Positions 1-10,100 of a stretch of DNA of 62,559 nucleotides are shown here, one piece after another. Each line of letters starts with the position of its first letter. The stretch's first letter is position 1. The notes under the pieces are model-generated. The model did no database searches and had not been told where the DNA came from. It saw only the letters and a list, made by a program, of their open reading frames with translations. This stretch comes from Bacteroidales bacterium. Its GTDB lineage: Bacteria > Bacteroidota > Bacteroidia > Bacteroidales > F082. Location of the stretch: the NCBI GenBank assembly GCA_017553625.1, contig JAFZKP010000043.1:1-62559 (forward strand). Direction: 5' to 3'. A program made the translations under genes and the position numbers.

Positions 1-3000
1 CGTAATCGCCTCCATCCTGACGGATGCAGAGCATCGGGACTTCTGGGTTGCGGTGATTTATCTTGTCCAAGCCGATGCCTTTTCCGAACCATGCGTAAGC
101 AATGTCTTCGTATTTGCTGTTCGCCACTTGGAACATGATATTGTCGCTGTTGTATTTTGCCGAAGCGCTGGCTGTTGTATTTGTCATTTTTATATCGCCA
201 TCACTTGTGGTCAGAACGAGAATGCCCTCATTAGGCTTGATAGGTGTTGTGTTGTCTGTTCCCGGTTTCCATGCGCCTTCGGCAGGATCCATGTAATAGA
301 ATCCTGTACTGAGGAAACTTGTTCCATTAGGGATAGCTGTTCCTGCACCTTTGTAAATATTGTGAGAATATGGGTTGCCAATGAGGTTGAAGCCCGCAAA
401 ATCGCCATCATCCGTAATTGTGACATGATAATCGATATCTGCAACGTTAACCTCGCCCTCCATGCTGACTGTAAGAGTTGAAGCGTTACGATATAGGTAG
501 CCGCGACCTTTTTCAAGAGTTGTGAAATCGGCATGACCAGCTCTGTAGTTCTCCCATGGAGTGGAAGCATTATACTTCTCGTTGAAGCGGTAGAGGTCGT
601 ATGTAGGGTGGTCTTCGCCGTCCATAGTAATAATGTTTGTTGCGCTTGCGATGCTTGGATTAGCCACAGCCGATGAGATGGCGTACCAATATGTGGCGTC
701 TTTTGTAGCTGCTTCGTGAATTTCTTTTTTCACTGTGGCAGTAATGCCAGACATTGTAGTAATAAGCTGTCCGCCGTCTTCGATGATGAGAGAGCCTCCG
801 TCTAAAATTGTCAAGTAATTGCCGGCATTTAAAATACCGCCATTCTCAATTGTCAGTGTTTGACCTGACTCGATAATTGCTGGGGCACTTAATGTGACTT
901 CCGTGTCAATATCAACGTCTTCATCAATAACTCGAGTGAATTTTCTTGTGATAGATTTAACAAATGTCACCTTCACTTCGCTTGTTGTTCCTGTTGCATT
1001 ACCAACACTTGTCTTGAAATATCCCTTGCCAGTGCCAGCTTCGCCAGAACTTGGTTGTGCCGATGTACCATAATATGTAGTAAATGTACCCGCCGATTTT
1101 GTTATAGTAACAGATTGTATTGTTCCTAAATCTGTTGAGTTGTAAATATAACCAGCATTTTTTTGCCACTGCATTCCTCCAGATAGCATTACTTGATTTG
1201 ATGTCCATGTAACATTCATGGTTTCACCTGAAACAGCATTTGCGGCTGTTGTTTTTGCATTATTGTTAGCATCGTAGCTTGTAGAGTTGAAGTCACTCGC
1301 AGTTATACTTAATGTGAACTGAGCAGGCTTTGTTGCTGTAAACACAGCATACAAAGTAACATTATCACTTGGAGTGTATAAATCGTCAGCTGCTAACAAT
1401 GTGCTCAAATCGCTTGCACTTGCGCTCCAGCCTGCAAATGTATAACCAGTTGGCGTAACACCGTCAGGAATACCTTGAATATCAACGCTTTCTCCTTCTG
1501 TAACTTCCTGCTCCAAATCGTCGTCAATAGTTCCATTTATTGAATATTTAACCGTCAAATCACGAGCTGATCGGAATAATGCAGTAACATTGACAGCAAA
1601 GTTTGGCATTGTGAATTTATTGTCAGTTACAGGGATGGAGAAAGTCTCTCCTCCTGCTGTATAAGTAACTGTCCAGCTATCAAGTGCATAATTGGCATCT
1701 GGTGTTGCTGTTAATTCCACCACTTCTCCTTGGCTTGCCGATGTCGGAGATGAATAAATAGAACCACCTGTCAAACCTGTATCGCACGTAATACTGTGAG
1801 CATCACCTTTGATTATGATTGTTGCAGATTCAATACCCACCTGATTTGAACTACTGGTGAAAGTAATTTTTACTGCATCTGTACCAGTTGCAAGGTCTGT
1901 TTTACTTATTGTAAAATTCGATGATGTGACACTTGTTGATGAATAGGAAGAACCAGCATTCGTACTATAATGTAATGTTATTGTTTGTGTTTTTGTTCCC
2001 CATTGTCTGCAAACAAAAGTTGCACCAGTTATCTTCTTTGTAACTCCACCAACTGTTTTCATTACTAAAGAAACATCACTACCCTTGGTTACTGGAATAT
2101 CATCAATTGTACTACCTGAATTTTGTTTTGAAGCACTTGCAAAAATCACAGTATCATTGTCATAAGTCACTTTGTGTTTCGAATAGCTATTATCCCAAGA
2201 TGAAAAGTCTATTTCACTGAAATAATGAGTCACTTCATTTGTTGCATCGAAAACGCCTTTCACAGTAACTCCAAATGCTGGCATAGTGAAAATGTATCTT
2301 TTAAGATCTGAATTATATGTCGGTTCTATATCTGTTACAGAACCGTCTGAAGTCTTTTTAACCTTTAAACCGACGAGAGCATAACCTGAACTTGGAGTTA
2401 CTTTGAGTCGGACTGTGGCACCTGCAGGTTTTGAGCTCTGATCTACTTCTATAGTACCGTTCGTTGCTGAAGTTGTAATAGCGTATGATGGCACCCATTG
2501 TGCATAAAGTGTTATGTCTCCCGAAATTGTAAAGGTCTCACCTTCATCGTATGGTGTGCCAGTTCCATTACCTGCAGTATTCCAGCCACTGAAAGCGTAA
2601 TTGGCTCTTGTGAAAGTGTTTGTCATTATTGTAACTTCGGATCCATCTCTATAAGGGCTATCGTCATCTGTCATGGTTCCTGTTCCGCCATTGGCATTGT
2701 AGGTCACAGTGTAGGTATTGACAATTGTAGCACCTATTTTAATATTATAAGCAGGCACTGTCACTGTTGTTCCTGACAAAACAGAAGCAGTAACATCCAC
2801 ATCCGAACTATTGGTAATTTTCCAATTATAATCTTTTCCAGTGGTCACGCCCGAAGCACTCAACGAAATATTTGTTTGGTAATCCACATCTGCATTGTTG
2901 CCTTCTGTAATAGTATTGCTTACTCCATACGATGCTGTTATAGTTATATCATCCACTGACAGGACTGCGACATTGTATTTGTTTTTAGTAAATGTTGCAT

Positions 3001-4018
3001 CAACTGTAACATCATCATCCGGCATATCAAAAGCATTCTCTGCTACATCAGTACCATAAAGCAAGTCAACTGCATCACCAGATGATGTTTCAGTTACACT
3101 CCATTCATCAAACGAATATCCCTCAGCTGGAGCAGCGTATATATATAAAGATGTTCCTTCGGCTATTTGGTCGCCATTTTCGATTTCATTATCGTCGTCA
3201 TCTTCAACTGTAATAGTACCCCCAGTTGGAGTGTTTATGGTTATTGTCGGGTCAGAGGATGTTGCAACAAAATTTGCAGTTAATGTTGTGTTAGCAGAAC
3301 CCATTGTAAATGTTGTAGTGCTGGCAGATGTACTTACAGAAGAGCCAGTACCGCTAACGCTCCAGCTTTCAAAAGTATAGGCAGCACTTGCCGGAGTAGC
3401 TGTTACGGTGACTTGTTCACCCAGAGCCAAATATGCACCAGTGCTTACTGTTGCACCACCAACAACTTTTGTTCCACTTATGCTACCATTAGTAGCAGAA
3501 TATGTTATGGTATGTGCGGTATAAGTTACTTTCACCTCTGAAACTCCTGAACCTTTATTACTGCTAGAATTTTTGCATTGCAGTTTTATATATCCAGTTG
3601 TATTTGCTGTTGGGGTATTTGTAAAATCTTTGACAGCCACTGTGTAATCAGACAAACTCTTTGATGTTGGTGAAATTGTGGTCAAAACTGTTTCTGTATT
3701 AGTTGTCGCATCATACCATGAGACTGTAATCGCTTTCTGTGCATCTGATGGACCTCCATACGTACGTGCTTTTACTGTTATGGATGTAAATCCATTTTGT
3801 GCGATATTGGATGTTTGGATATAATTACTGGAATATGTCAGAGAAAAGTAGGATGAGCTATTGTTCGTTTGTTCTGATCCCGACCAATTAGTTGGAAGAT
3901 TATTTGGTAACGTACTATATGTCGTACCACTTACTACTTGTCCCCAAGCCATTTCCGGCAGGTTAATCATTGTCAGCAGCATCAGCGCTGCGATCAGAAA
4001 TGTAAATATCTTTTTCAT
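1..4018 (-). CDS. Giant secreted T9SS-type surface protein, N-terminal 1339 residues (3' end outside window)
   Basis: One uninterrupted minus-strand frame runs from an ATG at 4018 off the left edge. The protein starts with a signal peptide (MKKIFTFLIAALMLL, cleavage near AWGQ). It is followed by Ser/Thr-rich beta-sandwich segments and several divergent InlB/Listeria-Bacteroides repeats with the motif GWNTAGNGTGTPYDEGE and endings such as LYAQW and VTATF. Near residues 1080-1330 there is a segment (IEDGGQL, ITATVKKEI, DLYRF, WENYRAG, GRGYLY, GFNLIGNPYSHN) that I also find before the sorting domain of three other giant proteins here. The final T9SS domain is not in the window, so T9SS export is inferred from this shared module. 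Probable role: cell-surface or secreted adhesin or binding protein; ligand unknown. Confidence 0.85.
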   Translation of the reverse strand, partial: MKKIFTFLIAALMLLTMINLPEMAWGQVVSGTTYSTLPNNLPTNWSGSEQTNNSSSYFSLTYSSNYIQTSNIAQNGFTSITVKARTYGGPSDAQKAITVSWYDATTNTETVLTTISPTSKSLSDYTVAVKDFTNTPTANTTGYIKLQCKNSSSNKGSGVSEVKVTYTAHTITYSATNGSISGTKVVGGATVSTGAYLALGEQVTVTATPASAAYTFESWSVSGTGSSVSTSASTTTFTMGSANTTLTANFVATSSDPTITINTPTGGTITVEDDDDNEIENGDQIAEGTSLYIYAAPAEGYSFDEWSVTETSSGDAVDLLYGTDVAENAFDMPDDDVTVDATFTKNKYNVAVLSVDDITITASYGVSNTITEGNNADVDYQTNISLSASGVTTGKDYNWKITNSSDVDVTASVLSGTTVTVPAYNIKIGATIVNTYTVTYNANGGTGTMTDDDSPYRDGSEVTIMTNTFTRANYAFSGWNTAGNGTGTPYDEGETFTISGDITLYAQWVPSYAITTSATNGTIEVDQSSKPAGATVRLKVTPSSGYALVGLKVKKTSDGSVTDIEPTYNSDLKRYIFTMPAFGVTVKGVFDATNEVTHYFSEIDFSSWDNSYSKHKVTYDNDTVIFASASKQNSGSTIDDIPVTKGSDVSLVMKTVGGVTKKITGATFVCRQWGTKTQTITLHYSTNAGSSYSSTSVTSSNFTISKTDLATGTDAVKITFTSSSNQVGIESATIIIKGDAHSITCDTGLTGGSIYSSPTSASQGEVVELTATPDANYALDSWTVTYTAGGETFSIPVTDNKFTMPNFAVNVTALFRSARDLTVKYSINGTIDDDLEQEVTEGESVDIQGIPDGVTPTGYTFAGWSASASDLSTLLAADDLYTPSDNVTLYAVFTATKPAQFTLSITASDFNSTSYDANNNAKTTAANAVSGETMNVTWTSNQVMLSGGMQWQKNAGYIYNSTDLGTIQSVTITKSAGTFTTYYGTSAQPSSGEAGTGKGYFKTSVGNATGTTSEVKVTFVKSITRKFTRVIDEDVDIDTEVTLSAPAIIESGQTLTIENGGILNAGNYLTILDGGSLIIEDGGQLITTMSGITATVKKEIHEAATKDATYWYAISSAVANPSIASATNIITMDGEDHPTYDLYRFNEKYNASTPWENYRAGHADFTTLEKGRGYLYRNASTLTVSMEGEVNVADIDYHVTITDDGDFAGFNLIGNPYSHNIYKGAGTAIPNGTSFLSTGFYYMDPAEGAWKPGTDNTTPIKPNEGILVLTTSDGDIKMTNTTASASAKYNSDNIMFQVANSKYEDIAYAWFGKGIGLDKINHRNPEVPMLCIRQDGGDY

Positions 4019-4051
4019 TTTTTTAGTTTGTTTTTAAGTAGTTAATTATAT

Positions 4052-4495
4052 TTACTTATTTTTATTATTTTTCAATGCATGAGCGGTGTCGCTCATTAAA
4101 GCTACTTGATACCTACTAGCAAAATCAATATTGTTAATTCTAACAATTCCTCCGAGTATCATGAATTGAGAAAGATAAGTTGTATTACCATTGTTTAAAA
4201 TATATTCAGTAGCATCAAAAAAACCTAGTACTTTAATATTCTCATAACGGGTTTTATTACCAAATTGATACTTTGCCTTATACGTTCCATCTTGATTTAG
4301 TTGATGGATTTTAAAATGTCTTATTATCTTAATCAAGTCGTCAATGTTGTCATAATAATTAATGCTCCCCAAGAAACCATTATTATCCTTTATATTACTG
4401 ATATTATCTTTGTAGTTACATGCATAAGTTTTAAAATGTTCTTCCATACTTTGTGTCATATAAACTACAATGCCTTTGTTGTTTTTGTTTAACAT
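4052..4495 (-). CDS. Hypothetical protein, AT-rich orphan ORF
   Basis: A 147-residue frame starting MLNKNNKGIVVYMTQSMEEH; an internal Met at residue 13 (4459) is an alternative start. I recognise no family. It is lysine/asparagine rich, has no signal peptide or membrane segment, and its composition is far more AT-rich than the flanking T9SS genes, which suggests recent acquisition. It sits 33 bp upstream of the start of the giant T9SS gene in the same orientation. I see no TAnnTTTG box in front of it. A shorter overlapping plus-strand frame looks like a shadow. Whether it is expressed is uncertain. Confidence 0.45.
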   Translation of the reverse strand: MLNKNNKGIVVYMTQSMEEHFKTYACNYKDNISNIKDNNGFLGSINYYDNIDDLIKIIRHFKIHQLNQDGTYKAKYQFGNKTRYENIKVLGFFDATEYILNNGNTTYLSQFMILGGIVRINNIDFASRYQVALMSDTAHALKNNKNK

Positions 4496-4567
4496 TTTTT
4501 TATATTTTAAGAATAAGTTATTAATGTCATTATTTATACATCTCTATTATTACATTGTACCATTGAT

Positions 4568-4963
4568 TTCTCCGCTTCGCTCTGGTCGAAATGACAGGGG
4601 AAATTAATCTTGTCAATCTTGTTAATCCTGTCTAAAAATTACTTTCGTCTCTGTTCTCCGCTGAGACGGATTCTCATCCGTCTCTACAACCTGTCTTCCA
4701 CATTTTTTCTCACCATCCCAGGGGCGTTGCCCCTGGCTAAACGCTCACCACCCTTTCAGGGCTTGTTTCCAACCGAACGGGTTTCCTCGCTCCGCTCGGA
4801 ATGACAATCTCTTTTTTCCACATCTTTAGACGGATTTTCATCCAGACGGATTTTCATCCGTCTCTACGCCTGTCTTCCTCAATTTTTTTCGCTGTCCTTT
4901 CAGGGTTCACTTCCCCTCCTTGCCTCTGTCATTCCGAACCCCTTTAGGGGTGAGGAACCTCTT
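4568..4963. repeat. Cluster of short dispersed repeats
   Basis: Two families are interleaved. The first is a palindrome, GAGACGGAT-loop-ATCCGTCTC, at 4663-4684, and 4844-4864, with a half copy at 4828-4843. The second reads GTCATTCCGA-hairpin-GAGGAACCTC or its reverse complement: a degenerate copy at 4568-4597, then 4781-4808 and 4928-4963, each with a different central hairpin (for example ACCCC/GGGGT in the last). Both families recur elsewhere in the window. Confidence 0.8.
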
Positions 4964-4976
4964 CTCAAAACGGCAT

Positions 4977-5215
4977 AAAAAAAACCGCGAACTTTTTGTC
5001 AAGCCCGAGGTTCTAGCATACCTGTAACACAAACAAGAAAGCTCACGGTTAATTCCGCGAGCGTTTCGACTTTCTGTCGTGTTACTTGAAATTTGCTAGA
5101 TTTCGGGACTAACTAAGAAAAGCGAAAACGCCTTAAATTATGTCTTTTTATTCAAAAATTTTTTTCTGTTTCTTAATCTAATGTTGATAATCAATAGTTT
5201 TATTTTCAATTTTTC
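4977..5215 (-). ncRNA. Structured small RNA candidate, copy 1
   Basis: The segment folds into a long interrupted hairpin with paired arms 5004-5008/5103-5107, 5013-5018/5094-5099, 5024-5030/5079-5085 and 5041-5048/5055-5062. A diverged copy at 60581-60797 keeps every helix with different bases, which is covariation typical of a functional RNA. Conserved unpaired parts include AAGAAAGC and AACTAAGAAAAGCG (plus-strand sense). The minus strand is preferred because a TAnnTTTG promoter box lies upstream of both copies, and a U-run (bases 4984-4977) follows the 3' end. The long bulged rod recalls 6S RNA, and a Bacteroidales-specific Rfam family is also possible; I cannot decide between them. Confidence 0.65.
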
Positions 5216-5221
5216 GCGCCG

Positions 5222-5229
5222 CAAAATTA
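5222..5229 (-). promoter_or_regulatory. TAATTTTG -7 box for structured RNA copy 1
   Basis: On the minus strand the bases read TAATTTTG, matching the Bacteroidetes -7 consensus TAnnTTTG. The predicted start is about 7 bases downstream, near 5215. I see no good TTTG element at -33, so the call is weaker than for copy 2. Confidence 0.45.
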
Positions 5230-5376
5230 CAAATTATTTCTTAATAAGGTATAATTATTTTGAAAAACATTTTCAAACTTTTTTCCGTTTTCATGCCTCC
5301 CATTCGAAATTTACTGTAAATCCACAAAAATATATTTGCGCTGTTGGAAGTGTGATGAAACAGTTCTCAATCCCCC

Positions 5377-6387
5377 CTATTTCACCATGAACTTTGTCGT
5401 TTCAATTAGTCTCTCTCCTTTGATTTGCAAGACATAAAGTCCGGTTTCCAAATCAACGACGGGAATAGTTCCTTCGGAAGAACCAGAAGCCACTTTTTGT
5501 CCCAAGACATTGAAAATGGCGTAATCGGCGGTTTCGCATGGAAGATTTATATAAAGGACATCGGAAGCCGGGTTCGGATAAACCACAAGCTGCTGGCTTA
5601 AGACCTCATGAACAGCGTCATCCTTAGGGATAATATCCACGATAATGCCTTCCACCTTTGTCATTCCATAATAAAAATTAGGGTCGGGAATGTCATACCA
5701 GTCATCATTAGGACCGCCCCAGCCGAAGTTGACATGGAATTTGCCGTCGCTTTCGCGATAGCCATCGACCACGACGTTATGTCCTACCGTTCCCTCCGGG
5801 TTTTCAACGGCGAGATGGGCGGGATAGCCTGCTTGAATGTTGGAAATCAGAATCTCGTACATCTCATCGGTCGGGTCACGAAACAGCTTGCAGTCGGTGA
5901 AGCCGAAACGCTGATACGCCGCAAACGCCTGACCCACATGGAAGGTGCCAGAGCCTTCCGAAGTATAGATCTGCGTGCATGCCGTGCCACATGCAAAAAT
6001 CACCGCTGCCTTCAACGAGTCGCTGAGTTCTTCGCCACGCCGGAAAGCGGCATCGACAGAATCCAACAACACGTTCAACTTCGGAAATGACGGGAATTGC
6101 AACGTTTCCCAATCGTCATCAATATTATACACTCTACCTGCGTAATTATGGTAATAGTCATCACCATCGTCAAAGCGTGTGCCTTGTGTCGTCCCCAAAT
6201 AATTGATAATCTGCCCCATGGCAACAGCAGGACAACCGGCAGCGCTATACGCATAACCGTTTAGCGGATCTCTTGGGCAAAGCATGTTGTAAGGATAGCC
6301 CTGCTCCCATTTCGATTTCATGAGATAATCTTGCGCAAAGCCAGTCAGTGCGCAAAACAAGAACAATACTGTAAAAAGCTTTTTCAT
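5377..6387 (-). CDS. Secreted C10-family (streptopain-like) cysteine protease with T9SS sorting domain
   Basis: 336 residues. A signal peptide (1-19, TGFAQ) leads directly into the catalytic domain. Landmarks: the catalytic Cys52 in AAGCPAVAMGQI, His203 in GHNVVVDGY, and Trp223 in NFGWGG, as in streptopain and interpain. The C-terminus is a T9SS type A domain (VYPNPASDVLYI ... FMVK), so the enzyme is predicted to cross the outer membrane and be attached or released. Family members usually carry a long inhibitory propeptide between signal and catalytic domain. Here it is missing, so the protease may be constitutively active or held in check by a separate inhibitor. It has its own promoter (6415-6422). 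Confidence 0.9.
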   Translation of the reverse strand: MKKLFTVLFLFCALTGFAQDYLMKSKWEQGYPYNMLCPRDPLNGYAYSAAGCPAVAMGQIINYLGTTQGTRFDDGDDYYHNYAGRVYNIDDDWETLQFPSFPKLNVLLDSVDAAFRRGEELSDSLKAAVIFACGTACTQIYTSEGSGTFHVGQAFAAYQRFGFTDCKLFRDPTDEMYEILISNIQAGYPAHLAVENPEGTVGHNVVVDGYRESDGKFHVNFGWGGPNDDWYDIPDPNFYYGMTKVEGIIVDIIPKDDAVHEVLSQQLVVYPNPASDVLYINLPCETADYAIFNVLGQKVASGSSEGTIPVVDLETGLYVLQIKGERLIETTKFMVK

Positions 6388-6414
6388 TTTTTAAGATTAT
6401 AGGATTAAGTACTG

Positions 6415-6422
6415 CAAAAATA
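6415..6422 (-). promoter_or_regulatory. TATTTTTG -7 box of the C10 protease gene
   Basis: Minus-strand TATTTTTG; predicted start near 6408 gives a leader of about 20 bases to the ATG at 6387. Confidence 0.6.
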
Positions 6423-6477
6423 TGAATTATTTCATTCGGATTTGAAATTTTTAAAAAGAAATAGATTTTTCATTAAA

Positions 6478-6506
6478 AACAAAAAAAGGAGCATCACTGC
6501 TCCTTT
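6478..6506 (-). terminator. Rho-independent terminator of the small secreted protein gene
   Basis: Stem AAAGGAGCA / TGCTCCTTT (6485-6493 with 6498-6506) with a 4-base loop, followed on the minus strand by a run of T. It lies just after the stop at 6528. Confidence 0.85.
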
Positions 6507-6527
6507 TGTTGTCAGGACTATTCCTGA

Positions 6528-6947
6528 TTATTTCTTCTTCAGCATGTCGCCGGTTGTAAGACCTTCAGTGATTTCGGAGTCGTCTTTCACCATCTTTGAC
6601 ATAACCCAGTGATATTCAGGAGAATCTGAAGAGCCGGCGGAGAAACCGACTACAGGATATGCCACTTCCAGATCCCAGCCGCGATGTCCCATATAGTTGG
6701 CGGCATCAAGCATTGAGTTGAATTTGATTTTCTTGCCGTTTTCATCATACAGGCTGCGGTCGCCTGTCCAGAACTTTGAAGCCTGGCCGAAGTCGAGTTC
6801 AACATCAACCTTGTTGGTGAGAGCGTGTGACTGACCGATGATTTCACAGTAAACCTTGTAAGGCTCGCCGTTGCTGCTTTTTTCCTGTGCGTAAGCAGTA
6901 GCGCCTAACAAAAAGACTGCCACTACCAGAGTAAAGATTTTTCTCAT
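6528..6947 (-). CDS. Small secreted protein of unknown function
   Basis: 139 residues with a clear signal peptide (MRKIFTLVVAVFLLGATAYA, cleavage before QEKSS). The mature part contains the motif VDVELDFGQ, a segment MLDAANYMGHRGWDLEV reminiscent of short Bacteroidales proteins with a GW-[DE]-L core, and a lysine-rich tail. I do not know its function. It is monocistronic: its own promoter box is at 7051-7058, its terminator at 6478-6506, and the untranslated leader is about 95 bases long, long enough to hold regulatory structure. Confidence 0.8.
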   Translation of the reverse strand: MRKIFTLVVAVFLLGATAYAQEKSSNGEPYKVYCEIIGQSHALTNKVDVELDFGQASKFWTGDRSLYDENGKKIKFNSMLDAANYMGHRGWDLEVAYPVVGFSAGSSDSPEYHWVMSKMVKDDSEITEGLTTGDMLKKK

Positions 6948-7050
6948 GACTTTTTAAATTTAAGGCAGGCTCTAAAAACATATTATTTCTTCCGGCTTTG
7001 ACGGAGAGCCCACTTTAGCCGCCTCACCGGATTTTTCCATATTGACATCG

Positions 7051-7058
7051 CAAAATTA
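7051..7058 (-). promoter_or_regulatory. TAATTTTG -7 box of the 6528-6947 gene
   Basis: Minus-strand TAATTTTG. The predicted leader to the ATG at 6947 is about 95 bases and contains partly complementary GGCTTTGACGG / TAGCCGCC segments. Confidence 0.55.
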
Positions 7059-7115
7059 TGATTATTTTTCAAAAAAACAAAATCAAAAATAAAAAATTTT
7101 AGGCTTACTATCCAC

Positions 7116-7131
7116 TAATTTTGTAATTTTG
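7116..7131 (+). promoter_or_regulatory. Two tandem TAATTTTG -7 boxes before the giant GH2 protein
   Basis: TAATTTTG occurs at 7116-7123 and again directly adjacent at 7124-7131, each matching TAnnTTTG. Either would place the start 30-40 bases before the ATG at 7171. Back-to-back boxes could give two start sites. Confidence 0.55.
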
Positions 7132-7170
7132 TAGCTTTGATTAGTTATTATTATTTAATAATTCATTGCA

Positions 7171-10100
7171 ATGAATAATTTTTATGGATTTTTACGCTGC
7201 ACCGCTTTGATGGTCCTGATGATTGCCCAGATGATACCTGCAAAGGCGCAGCACCCGTTCACTTTGACAACAGCTGATGATGTCACCAATGGCACGGAGA
7301 CGCTTTATTGGATAGAATCGAAAGGAGCCACTGGATTTTTTATGATTCCAAAGACTACTGATAACAATTCTGTCGTTTCAACATCCAATATGCCTAATGA
7401 AATGATGCTTTGGTACTTTATGGATGCCGGTATCGAAAGCACAACACAATATTACTATGTCATCAATCATTCAACAGGTTATTATCTCTGTCATACTGGT
7501 AGTCTTGGCGACAACAACAACATTAAGATTTCTGAGAAAACCGGTGAAAATGATGCTTCTTGTAAATTTACCGTCACTGGTAGCTCAGGGCAATGGCTAT
7601 TTAGTCCCAAATCCGGCAGCACTTATTATGTTAATAAAAAAGGAGGTAATGTCAATTATGCAAATGGTCTCAAATCGAGTACCTCTAATGATGCAAACTC
7701 CAAATGGAATTTCGTGGCAGAAAACTCTGTGACCTGGGCTCATCCTTTTACCAATTCCACCAACGAAGAAAAGCATTACTATCTGATTCAAAACAGACAT
7801 TCAACTTACACATCCTTTTACATATCTACTGACGAATCCAGCTACGTCACCGTATCTACAACAGATAATAACAATCGGAAATGGTATTTTGTGGAGGCAT
7901 CTGACGATGACAACATCCCCAACATGAAATACTACTACATCGTAAATGCTGTGACTGACAATTATATGTACTTTAACAGCAACACCCTTACAGGAGCAAG
8001 TTCGTTGAGCGATGCTTTCAAAGTACAAGCTCATTCTGGAGCAGATGATGACATATTTCAGTTTGCCATTGTAAATGCCAAAGGTGATACATACAGTGCC
8101 TATTCTATTATGCCCAAAAAATTGATTGGATTATACAATGACAAATACACCAGTTTGGGAACCTCCACGATGACTAACAACCAACGCGTTGGCACACTTA
8201 AAGACAGAGGTACCAACGACAATACAGCCCACTGGGTCTTTGAGACGACGTCTTATTCCGCGGTAGCAGCCCCAACAATTACCAACAACTACGACGGCAC
8301 CATCTCGCTGAGCACGACAACCCCTGACGCCACAATATACTACACCACAAACGGCGATACACCCGACAATACCAGCACAGAATATTCTTCAGCCTTCTCT
8401 TTGGGTAATGCCACAGTCATCAAGGCTATCACTTATCTGGACTCGGATTTTTCTGACGTGACCACTTACAACGTGCCGAGATACCCCACCCCAACCATCA
8501 GTTACAACAACAGCACTTCAAAAGTCACCATCACCAGTGCCGGCACTGTTTATTACAACACGGGTGACGGCTCCCAATCCGACCCGACTCCTTCTTCCGG
8601 CACCTTATACAGCGCACCGTTTACCGTTTCCTCTGACATTACTGTAAAAGCCATCGCCACCCATGCTGGCTATCTCAATTCCGACGTGGCAACATGGTCT
8701 TACACTCCGTCCCATGACTACTCAAAGGATTATCTCACTTTCAGTGTGCTCACTGATGGAACAATTGCGTGGAACTCAATAGGATCTGGTCATACAGAAA
8801 CCATCCAATACAGCAAGAACGGTGGTGCTTGGACAAATATAACAGCAAGTTCAACTCCTGCAACAATTGATGTTTCATCTGGAGATAAAGTTCGTTTCAA
8901 AGGAAATTATTCCACCTATGCAACAGATAAAAGCAATTATGCCGGGTTTGAAGGCGGAACTGCAACTTTCGACATTGAAGGGAATATAATGAGTCTTTTG
9001 TATGGAGACAGTTTTGCGGGTAATTCCACATTACCAGATGCATCATATATATTCTGTTCCATATTCAAAAAAGCTCTTGTAATTTCAGCAGAAAACCTTA
9101 TTTTACCGGCACTTACACTCAAAGATTGTTGTTACAGGGCTATGTTCAGTTGGTGTACAACAATGGAGGTCGCCCCCGCCCTTCCCGCAACAACATTAGC
9201 AAGTTATTGTTACTACTATATGTTTGAGAAATGTGCAATAACATCTGCACCTGAACTCCCTGCACCAACATTGGTATCCAACTGTTATGCAAATATGTTC
9301 ACTGGTTGTACATCCCTTAATTACATAAAATGTGTTGCAGTAAATATATCAGCATCAGGTTGCTTGTCAAGCTGGGTAAACGATGTAGCAGCAAAAGGTA
9401 CATTTGTAAAGGATGTTGGTGCAACCTGGACAACTGGTGCATCAGGTATTCCTTCTGGATGGGATGAAGATGACTGTATTGCTGATCCGGTCATCACCTG
9501 TGATGGTGATTTTATAACAATAACCTGTCAGACACCAAATGCAAGTATCTATTACAGATTAGGTGAGACAGGAGATTACACTTCATATTCAGCACTTTTT
9601 GCAATCAATGAAAGCACTGTGGTTGAGGCGTATGCGATAAAGAATGACGTGCGGAGTAATACAGTAAGCGAAGACTGTATAGCCATAAAATCATATAAAT
9701 TTGCAGGAATGGAAATTACTCCAGGTCCTCTTTACTATGGCAGCAATGGATATGAAATAAAGGACGGCTGGAACTATGATTCATATAATTCAATATATGG
9801 AAAGACTGTCGGCAGCACCTATTTCAATTTCATTGAACTTGGGCAGTTGTTTGAATCGTCAGTGTTCTCAACATCTGATGGCGACATCGAAAAAACTCTT
9901 GACCCACTTGACGGTTGGAGAATTCCTACAAACGCAGAATGGGCTTCCATCCTGGGAACAACCCGTAGTGGTTCAACTGTAAACGAAACTCCAGATATGC
10001 ATTATGCAATGATTCAACTTGCAGATGTTTCAGGATTACTCATCTTCCCTGACGGAGAAACAATTACCGGCGCCGAACTTTCCGATATGGATAACACAAG

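Larger units (their letters stand above)
4496..5376. other. Repeat-rich intergenic region
   Basis: This 880-base stretch holds no convincing protein gene. It contains degenerate TTGTCAATCTTGTTAATCC-type tandem words (about 4608-4632), a cluster of palindromic and ATTCCGA-type repeats (4568-4963), a strong CCAGGGGC/GCCCCTGG hairpin (4718-4736), and a structured RNA candidate on the minus strand (4977-5215) with its promoter (5222-5229). Confidence 0.7.
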
